Shown here piece after piece: positions 10,022 to 13,705 of a DNA stretch of 13,705 nucleotides. Numbering within the stretch: position 1 is the stretch's first letter; each line of letters begins with the position of its first letter. Position numbers and translations under genes: made by a program. This DNA is from CG10-46-32 sp964606465 (GTDB taxonomy: Bacteria > Patescibacteriota > Patescibacteriia > UBA2169), in contig CAZSGI010000017.1 in NCBI GenBank assembly GCA_964606465.1, positions 1-13,705 on the forward strand, written 5' to 3'. Under the pieces are notes generated by a model. It had not been told where the DNA came from. It saw nothing but the letters and a program-made list of their open reading frames with translations, and made no database searches.

Positions 10022-10888
10022 TCACCCCGCAACAAATCCGGACGCTCGTTCTCTGAGCAACCCCTCGCGGCGCATCTGCGCAAGATTTTTTTGCACGCTC
10101 GTGCGGCTCTCCCCCAGGGCTCGGGCGACCGCGCGGGCGTTTTGGTTTGGTTTCTCAAGAAGCAGGTGCAGGATGCGGCCGCGCAGCTCGCGGTTTGAGC
10201 CCGCAAACGGCGACTGTTTCACGTGGTGAGCGCTCCTCCGGCCGGGATTTTCGTGAATCTTTTTGAGGCGGTTCCCGTAATCCATGAGCGCGCAGTACCA
10301 CTCCCGAGGATTCGCGGCGTCGAGCGTCTGTTCAACCAAGGGTGCAAGCTTTCGGTCGTCAACGTTTTTCTTTTCGGCAAAGAAGTGGTGCAGGTACACG
10401 GAGCGGATGTTGGTTTCAATCAGTACCGCTTTTTTGTTGAACGCGAACACCGCGATTGCCGCGGCAGTGTACGGGCCAATGCCTGGCAGTTTCTGGAGCA
10501 GTTTCGGTTCCTGCGGTACCAATCCGCGGTGCTCGCGGACAATGGTTTGCGCCGCCTCGCGCAGCAGTTTGGCGCGCCGGTTATACCCCAGACCCTGCCA
10601 CGCCTTGAGCACAACTGAAAGCGGCGCGCGTGTGAGTGATTGAAGCGTTGGGAAACACTCGATGAACGCGTTGTATTTTTTGATCACCCGGGGAGCTTGG
10701 GTCTGCTGGAGCATGACTTCGGACACCATGATGCGGTAGGGATCGCTCTCTTTGCGCCACGGAAACAAGCGCCCGTGCGTGGCGTAGTGCCGGTACACGA
10801 GGGCGCGAAAGTTCCGAGTTTCTGAAGCAGTGAGCGTGTTCTTGCGGATGCTAGAGCGCTTGTTGGGTTGTCGTCGGGGTGTCGCCAT
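10022..10888 (-). CDS. mutY: MutY-like HhH-GPD DNA glycosylase lacking the Fe-S cluster motif
   Basis: A 288-residue base-excision repair glycosylase, presumably acting on A opposite 8-oxoguanine. Family landmarks: LFPWR (41-45); DPYRIMVSEVMLQQTQ (49-64), with catalytic Glu57; the helix-hairpin-helix LPGIGPYTA (134-142); and ALMDYGNRLKK (200-210). The catalytic Asp position of the GPD loop reads E158 (LIETNIRSV). The usual C-X6-C-X2-C-X5-C iron-sulfur motif after ALMD is absent: the protein has only two cysteines, C78 and C199. The C-terminus (about 226-285, GRILHLLLEKP and SRTSVQKNLAQMRREGLL) looks like a winged helix rather than the NUDIX-like 8-oxoG recognition domain. The ATG at 10888 overlaps the end of the upstream dsbA-like gene by 38 bases and has no Shine-Dalgarno, but no later start retains the catalytic region. 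Substrate specificity is inferred. Confidence 0.85.
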   Translation of the reverse strand: MATPRRQPNKRSSIRKNTLTASETRNFRALVYRHYATHGRLFPWRKESDPYRIMVSEVMLQQTQAPRVIKKYNAFIECFPTLQSLTRAPLSVVLKAWQGLGYNRRAKLLREAAQTIVREHRGLVPQEPKLLQKLPGIGPYTAAAIAVFAFNKKAVLIETNIRSVYLHHFFAEKKNVDDRKLAPLVEQTLDAANPREWYCALMDYGNRLKKIHENPGRRSAHHVKQSPFAGSNRELRGRILHLLLEKPNQNARAVARALGESRTSVQKNLAQMRREGLLRERASGFVAG

Positions 10889-11669
10889 TGTTCGGCGTTT
10901 GCGCCTCGGGCTCGCCGACGAGTGAAACCAAGAGCGCCCTGAATGCTTCGTAGCCTCGAGGGTTGTCGATTTTTTCTCCGTTTACGAGAAACGTCGGCGT
11001 GGCGTTGATTCCGATCCTTCTGCCGGCAGTTTCGTGGGCGCGAACTTTGCTTTTGAAGGCATCGGAATGGTAGTCTGCCGCGAATTGCGCTCCATCCAAA
11101 CCGATCGTCTGCGCGTACCCTGAAAAGAGCTCAAACGGATCGCGCACGTCTGCCCACTCGCTCTGTCGTTCAAACAGCATGTCGTGCATTTTCCAAAATG
11201 CGTTCTGCGCGCCTGCCGCTTCTGCGGCTTGTGCGGCTTTGGCCGCGTTGGGGTGAATGGCTCGCAGGGGGAAGTGGCGGTACGCGAACCGCACCGACTC
11301 GCCGAATTCCTCGGTCAGCTGCTTCATGATTGGAAAGTAGGTGCCACAGGCAGGACACTGGAAGTCGCTGTACTCAATAACCGTAACCGCGGCGTTGGCT
11401 CCTCCTTTGGACCAATCCTCAGCTGTCGCTTCGGATGACGGAGGAACGTGTGCCGATCCCGTGGAGTTTGAGCGCGCCACGAGCCACCACAACCCGAGCG
11501 CAATCGCCGCAACCGCGGCGAGCCAAGCGAGTGCGGTTTTTGCTTTCTTGCCGCGCACCGCTCGTTGGCCCTCCTCCCACTTTTCTTGTTTCTTAAGCGC
11601 CCGGCGTTGCTTTTTGGTGAGCTGCGGCGTTTCTTGCGGTTCCATAGTGGGTTGCTGTTCCGGTTCCAT
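10851..11669 (-). CDS. Membrane-anchored DsbA-like thiol-disulfide oxidoreductase
   Basis: A 272-residue protein. A cytoplasmic Lys/Arg/Gln/Glu-rich N-terminus (1-43, including LTKKQRRALKKQEK) precedes one transmembrane helix (about 44-64, ALAWLAAVAAIALGLWWLV), then a Ser-rich linker and an extracytoplasmic thioredoxin-fold domain (about 85-252). The DsbA_2/DsbG-type signature is present: VIEYSDFQCPACGTYFP, with the CPAC active site at 105-108; FRHFPL-like YRHFPLR (130-136); and the cis-proline loop ATPTFLVNG (223-231, P225). The tail is Thr/Gln-rich and low complexity. It probably introduces or isomerises disulfides in exported proteins. No DsbB or VKOR partner is in the window. I chose the ATG at 11669, not the in-frame ATG at 11696, because an extended -10 box lies eight bases upstream of it and would fall inside the longer frame. 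The gene heads the dsbA-like / mutY / small-protein unit. Confidence 0.87.
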   Translation of the reverse strand: MEPEQQPTMEPQETPQLTKKQRRALKKQEKWEEGQRAVRGKKAKTALAWLAAVAAIALGLWWLVARSNSTGSAHVPPSSEATAEDWSKGGANAAVTVIEYSDFQCPACGTYFPIMKQLTEEFGESVRFAYRHFPLRAIHPNAAKAAQAAEAAGAQNAFWKMHDMLFERQSEWADVRDPFELFSGYAQTIGLDGAQFAADYHSDAFKSKVRAHETAGRRIGINATPTFLVNGEKIDNPRGYEAFRALLVSLVGEPEAQTPNNGDTPTTTQQAL

Positions 11670-11677
11670 AGGTTGGT

Positions 11678-11686
11678 AGTATAGCA
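11678..11686 (-). promoter_or_regulatory. Extended -10 promoter of the dsbA-like operon
   Basis: Read on the minus strand, TGCTATACT is a near-consensus extended -10. Its last base (11678) is eight bases before the ATG at 11669. Transcription should start within one or two bases of the start codon, giving a leaderless or nearly leaderless message. TTGTGA about 15 bases upstream is a weak -35. No Shine-Dalgarno sequence precedes the ATG. Confidence 0.6.
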
Positions 11687-11762
11687 GAAAAGTCACGCGT
11701 CACAAAATGAAGCTGTTTTACGTTTCCTTTTACTGATCTATGGGTTACCGTCGCCTGAAGGC

Positions 11763-12290
11763 CTACCGCCGCCGGTACAACCCAACCAGCACAGTCTGGT
11801 CGAGGATGTGGTTTTGCATAGCCCGCTCAACATCCGCTTTTTTTGCGGATTGGTCGAGGTTGAGCGTGGTGTCCAGGGCGTAGAGTTTGAACTGGTAGCG
11901 GTGCTCTCCGCTCGGCGGGCACGGTCCGCCCCAGCCGGTTCGGCCAAAGTCGGTCAGACCCTCGACCCCGCCGGCTGGGACAGAATTCTCTCCAATCTCT
12001 TTAACATCCGGCCTGATGTTCCAGATTGTCCAGTGCACCCAGTCGCCCCGGGGGGCGTCCGGATCATCTACGATCAACACCAGCGACTGCGCTGCTTGCG
12101 GCACGCCGCTCGTTTCAAGCGGCGGGTTGACGTCATCCGCGTCGCAGGTGTACGCGGGCGGAATGGATTGGTTGTGCCCGAACGCGGGCGAGGTGAGCTG
12201 CATGGCGCGGTAGGGGTTACTCGCGGTTTTGTTCTGGCAGCCGGCGAGCGCGAGCGCTCCCGCGAGGGTGAGTAGTTTTAGGAGCCGCAT
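11763..12290 (-). CDS. PEBP / YbhB-YbcL (Raf-kinase-inhibitor-like) family lipoprotein
   Basis: A 175-residue exported lipoprotein of the phosphatidylethanolamine-binding-protein fold. The N-terminus MRLLKLLTLAGALALAGC is a lipoprotein signal peptide with lipobox LAGC and lipidated C18. The PEBP ligand-pocket motifs are complete: LVLIVDDPDAPRGDWVHWTI (70-89) and GPCPPSGEHRYQF (122-134), with SPAFGHNQSIPPAYTCD near the start, as in YbhB/YbcL proteins. The bacterial role of this family is poorly defined; anchoring outside the membrane suggests binding of a small ligand in the envelope. I chose the ATG at 12290 because it begins the signal peptide and sits six bases after an extended -10; a longer frame to 12389 would bury the signal sequence and cross the promoter. 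The gene stands alone, divergent from the pyrB leader, and the 93 bases between it and the dsbA-like start hold no clear terminator. Confidence 0.92.
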   Translation of the reverse strand: MRLLKLLTLAGALALAGCQNKTASNPYRAMQLTSPAFGHNQSIPPAYTCDADDVNPPLETSGVPQAAQSLVLIVDDPDAPRGDWVHWTIWNIRPDVKEIGENSVPAGGVEGLTDFGRTGWGGPCPPSGEHRYQFKLYALDTTLNLDQSAKKADVERAMQNHILDQTVLVGLYRRR

Positions 12291-12296
12291 GCTGTT

Positions 12297-12305
12297 AGTA
12301 TACCA
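12297..12305 (-). promoter_or_regulatory. Extended -10 promoter of the PEBP lipoprotein gene
   Basis: On the minus strand TGGTATACT matches the extended -10 pattern. Six bases separate the hexamer from the ATG at 12290, so the predicted first transcribed base is the A of the start codon. No -35 match is seen 16-18 bases upstream and no Shine-Dalgarno is present. Confidence 0.6.
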
Positions 12306-12382
12306 CACCGTACGATTCTCGCGCACCTGCATCAGGTTCCAAAGGCGACAGAGTCCCTGCCTTTTTTGGGGCGGGGGTTCAT

Positions 12383-12410
12383 TTGACAATTTTTTGGTTT
12401 GTAGTAGGCT
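12383..12410 (+). promoter_or_regulatory. pyrB promoter
   Basis: A perfect -35 TTGACA (12383-12388) is followed after 16 bases by TAGGCT (12405-12410), a weak -10 that retains T1, A2 and T6. Transcription would begin near 12417, a few bases before the leader ATG at 12422 and about 165 bases before pyrB. Between this promoter and the divergent PEBP promoter there is only a GC-rich stretch with a T-loop hairpin (12355-12376). Confidence 0.65.
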
Positions 12411-12421
12411 AACGGAGACAC

Positions 12422-12484
12422 ATGAGCAGCGCAGCGCTTACAATGCAGACTTGCGGGGAGGGCAAGTTTCCTATTCAGGTTTGA
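12422..12484 (+). CDS. Possible 20-residue leader peptide of pyrB
   Basis: A short frame starts at ATG 12422, with GGAG at 12414-12417 ahead of it, and ends at TGA 12482-12484. The stop overlaps the first base of the intrinsic terminator stem. The peptide (begins MSSAALTMQT, ends KFPIQV) resembles nothing I know. Its value is positional: a ribosome finishing this frame would cover the terminator's 5' arm. This is the geometry of the E. coli pyrBI leader, where UTP-dependent polymerase pausing decides whether the ribosome blocks termination. The second half of the frame contains several short T runs (TTT, TT, TTT). If transcription starts at 12417 the GGAG would be mostly lost and translation would be nearly leaderless. 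Chance occurrence of so short a frame is possible. Confidence 0.4.
   Translation: MSSAALTMQTCGEGKFPIQV
12450..12466 (+). promoter_or_regulatory. Purine-loop hairpin, candidate antiterminator arm in the pyrB leader
   Basis: CTTGC (12450-12454) and GCAAG (12462-12466) enclose the loop GGGGAGG. CGGGGA (12454-12459) is complementary to TCCCCG (12485-12490) in the 5' arm of the downstream terminator, so the two structures can compete. The loop resembles the GNGAGG core of PyrR-binding leader RNAs, but the flanking bases do not fit that consensus fully and no pyrR is in the window. Confidence 0.3.
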
Positions 12485-12505
12485 TCCCCGTTTCGGGGAT
12501 TTTTT
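12484..12505 (+). terminator. Intrinsic terminator inside the pyrB leader (attenuator)
   Basis: ATCCCC (12484-12489) pairs perfectly with GGGGAT (12495-12500) around GTTTC, followed by TTTTTT to 12505. This is a textbook intrinsic terminator placed about 70-90 bases after the promoter start and 78 bases before the pyrB ATG. With no gene between promoter and terminator other than the 20-codon frame, it most simply acts as an attenuator; alternatively it ends a small RNA of about 85-90 bases. Confidence 0.75.
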
Positions 12506-12556
12506 GTCGCGCCATGTGGGGCCGGCTTTCAAGGAGAGAGCCAGAGAGAGAGCGAC
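12506..12556 (+). other. Possible folded segment between attenuator and pyrB
   Basis: GTCGC (12506-12510) can pair with GCGAC (12552-12556). Inside lie a 7-pair hairpin, GGCTTTC (12524-12530) with GAGAGCC (12536-12542), whose loop is AAGGA, and a small GCC/GGC stem (12511-12513 with 12520-12522). The region is rich in GA repeats. It lies between the leader terminator and the pyrB ribosome-binding site. The fold was found by eye and may be accidental. Confidence 0.25.
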
Positions 12557-12570
12557 CTTTCACAATCGGG

Positions 12571-12577
12571 GGAGGAG
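12571..12577 (+). promoter_or_regulatory. Strong Shine-Dalgarno of pyrB
   Basis: GGAGGAG lies five bases before the ATG at 12583. It fixes the pyrB start against the much longer open frame that extends upstream to 12229. It also shows that this genome uses Shine-Dalgarno initiation as well as apparent leaderless starts. Confidence 0.8.
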
Positions 12578-12582
12578 TGGCG

Positions 12583-13545
12583 ATGAGCCATCTGTTTCAC
12601 GTGATAGAGTCACAGCAGTTTGACCGCCCGCTTCTGGGCAGGATTTTTTCCGAGGCAGACTGCATGCGGGGGATGCTTGACCGCACCGGGCGTTCCCGCG
12701 TGCTCGACGGACAGATCATGCTGTGGCTCTCCACTGAACCGAGTACGCGCACGCGGCTCTCCTTTTGCTCTGCCATGGACCACCTCGGCGGCAAAACCCA
12801 AGTGGTGGAGAACGCGCGGCAGTTTTCTTCCATGGCAAAAGGGGAGTCACTGGAGCACACCATGCGCGTGGTGGGAGGGTACCACTTTGACGTTATTGTG
12901 TTCCGGTACCATGAGGCCGGAGGTGCCAAACGCGCGGCAGGCGTCCTGACGCATACACCGCTCATCAATGCCGGCGACGGTCCGGGCCAGCACCCGACCC
13001 AGGCTCTGTTGGATGTGTATACTATTGAGCGGGAGCTCGGCAGGCTGGATGGGATACGAATCGCGCTGGTCGGAGATCTTGCCAATGGCCGCACTGTCCG
13101 CTCGCTCTCCTACATCGTGAGCAAGTACGAAAAACCGTTCTTCTACTTCGTGGCGCACCAGATTGTGCAGATGCGCGATGACATCAAAGAGTACCTCACC
13201 AAGCGCGGTATCGGTTTTGAGGAGGTGGAAGACATACACCAGGTTGCCTCGGAGTCGGATGTCATATACGCGACCCGCGTTCAGAAGGAGCGTTTCGGAG
13301 ACCGGGTGGAAGACTACCGCCGCGTTGCGGGTTTGAACTATAGTGAACGGAGCGTGCTGGATATGATGCAGTCACACGCAACCGTCCGGCACCCGCCGCA
13401 CATTGAGAGCGCCGCGGGCCGGCCCCAGAGTGCCGAGGAGGCGCACGCAGATCCGCGCGTCGTGTGCTTCCAGCAGTCTGACAACGGTTTGTACGTTCGC
13501 ATGGCCCTGCTCAAGATGATCCTGGCGCCGGACGCGGAGCTTTAA
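12583..13545 (+). CDS. pyrB: Aspartate carbamoyltransferase catalytic subunit
   Basis: A 320-residue enzyme for the second step of de novo pyrimidine synthesis: carbamoyl phosphate plus L-aspartate to N-carbamoyl-L-aspartate. The carbamoyl-phosphate site is present: PSTRTR (53-58), S83/K86 of the 80s loop, R108 (VFRYHEAG) and HPTQ (137-140). The aspartate domain has GDLANGRTVRSL (164-175, R170) and TRVQKERF (231-238, R232 and Q234), which favour ATCase over ornithine carbamoyltransferase. The otherwise near-invariant HPLPR loop reads HPPHI (270-274), and the following stretch to FQQ (296-298) is a few residues longer than in E. coli. The ATG at 12583 follows a GGAGGAG Shine-Dalgarno. It is expressed from the 12383 promoter through an attenuator-like leader, and a terminator follows 28 bases after the stop. 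No pyrI or other pyrimidine gene is in the window. Confidence 0.94.
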   Translation: MSHLFHVIESQQFDRPLLGRIFSEADCMRGMLDRTGRSRVLDGQIMLWLSTEPSTRTRLSFCSAMDHLGGKTQVVENARQFSSMAKGESLEHTMRVVGGYHFDVIVFRYHEAGGAKRAAGVLTHTPLINAGDGPGQHPTQALLDVYTIERELGRLDGIRIALVGDLANGRTVRSLSYIVSKYEKPFFYFVAHQIVQMRDDIKEYLTKRGIGFEEVEDIHQVASESDVIYATRVQKERFGDRVEDYRRVAGLNYSERSVLDMMQSHATVRHPPHIESAAGRPQSAEEAHADPRVVCFQQSDNGLYVRMALLKMILAPDAEL

Positions 13546-13573
13546 AGGCGTCTTCTCCGGCGATGTCCCTCAC

Positions 13574-13605
13574 GACGGGATGCCCTTGGGCTTCCCGTCT
13601 TTTTT
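13574..13605 (+). terminator. Intrinsic terminator of pyrB
   Basis: GACGGGA (13574-13580) pairs with TCCCGTC (13593-13599), and GCCC/GGGC extends the stem inside after one T-T mismatch. TTTTTT follows (13600-13605). This should end pyrB transcription efficiently. Confidence 0.87.
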
Positions 13606-13610
13606 GCGAC

Positions 13611-13639
13611 AAAAAGCCCGCCTGCTCGGCGGGTGTTTT
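13611..13639 (-). terminator. Terminator of the minus-strand tRNA-Pro, possibly bidirectional
   Basis: GCCCGCC (13616-13622) and GGCGGGT (13628-13634) form a stem around TGCTC. On the minus strand the stem is followed by five T (complement of A 13611-13615), fitting termination of tRNA-Pro transcripts. On the plus strand TGTTTTG follows, so it could back up the pyrB terminator. Confidence 0.8.
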
Positions 13640-13650
13640 GTGGAAAGTCC

Positions 13651-13705
13651 TGGTCGGGGCACTCGGACTCGAACCGAGAATCCCCACGTCCCAAACGTGG
13701 TGCCT
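13651..13705 (-). tRNA. tRNA-Pro (anticodon TGG), 5' part beyond window
   Basis: Read on the minus strand, the anticodon stem CCACG/CGTGG encloses TTTGGGA, giving anticodon TGG, which reads proline CCA and wobble codons. The T arm is CTCGG-TTCGAGT-CCGAG. The 3' acceptor strand TGCCCCG is followed by discriminator A and an encoded CCA (13653-13651). The D arm and 5' acceptor strand lie outside the right edge. Confidence 0.92.

Noticed and set aside
11670..11696. Upstream ATG at 11696 as the start of the dsbA-like gene
   Set aside because: The extension would contain the extended -10 promoter. The ATG at 11669 leaves a normal basic N-terminus before the transmembrane helix.
12355..12376. Hairpin CCCTGCC/GGCGGGG between the PEBP and pyrB promoters as a terminator
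   Set aside because: The T run is in the loop, not after the stem, and there is no upstream transcript on either strand for it to terminate.
12229..12582. N-terminal extension of pyrB by 118 codons in the same open frame
   Set aside because: The extension is antisense to the PEBP gene start and crosses both promoters and the leader terminator. The ATCase homology begins at 12583, directly after a strong GGAGGAG.

Overview
The window reads as a chromosomal segment of a bacterium, most likely a candidate-phyla-radiation (Patescibacteria) member with a fairly GC-rich genome. This is an inference from several features: a MurE-type ligase with almost no N-terminal domain, a MutY-type glycosylase without the iron-sulfur cysteines and with a winged-helix tail in place of the usual NUDIX domain, a DsbA-like protein with a long Lys/Arg/Gln-rich cytoplasmic N-terminus, an rpoB-rpoC pair without ribosomal-protein genes immediately upstream, and start codons lying directly on promoter -10 boxes. 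TAA, TAG and TGA all end clear genes, so the normal bacterial code applies and the UGA=Gly lineages are unlikely.

Layout. Positions 1-163 hold the tail of an unidentified protein gene whose reading frame runs into a tRNA-Arg(CCG). Positions 220-2258 hold a two-gene unit: a murE-like ligase and a DedA/VTT-family membrane protein joined by an ATGA overlap. A 251-base AT-rich gap follows, with one consensus promoter (TTGACA-N17-TACAAT), a second possible promoter, an isolated perfect DnaA box and a hairpin next to the rpoB start. rpoB and rpoC occupy 2510-9688. Convergent to them is a minus-strand unit (11669 down to 9707) in the order DsbA-like membrane-anchored oxidoreductase, MutY-like glycosylase, and a small protein resembling an isolated histidine-kinase phosphoacceptor helix pair. 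A separate minus-strand gene (12290-11763) encodes a PEBP/YbhB-family lipoprotein.

The last part (12383-13705) is pyrB with a regulatory-looking leader: a TTGACA promoter, a 20-codon leader reading frame whose stop codon abuts an intrinsic terminator, a purine-loop hairpin that could pair with the terminator arm, and a strong Shine-Dalgarno sequence before pyrB. Two consecutive terminators and a partial minus-strand tRNA-Pro(TGG) close the window.

The genes are mostly housekeeping: transcription core enzyme, wall precursor synthesis, pyrimidine synthesis, base-excision repair and envelope disulfide chemistry. I see no mobile element, CRISPR array, phage gene or toxin-antitoxin module. The observations most worth following are the pyrB attenuator-like leader, the shared extended -10/leaderless arrangement of three genes, the altered HPLPR loop of the aspartate carbamoyltransferase, and the cluster-less MutY with its small DHp-like neighbour. 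All calls rest on reading the sequence; no database search was run.
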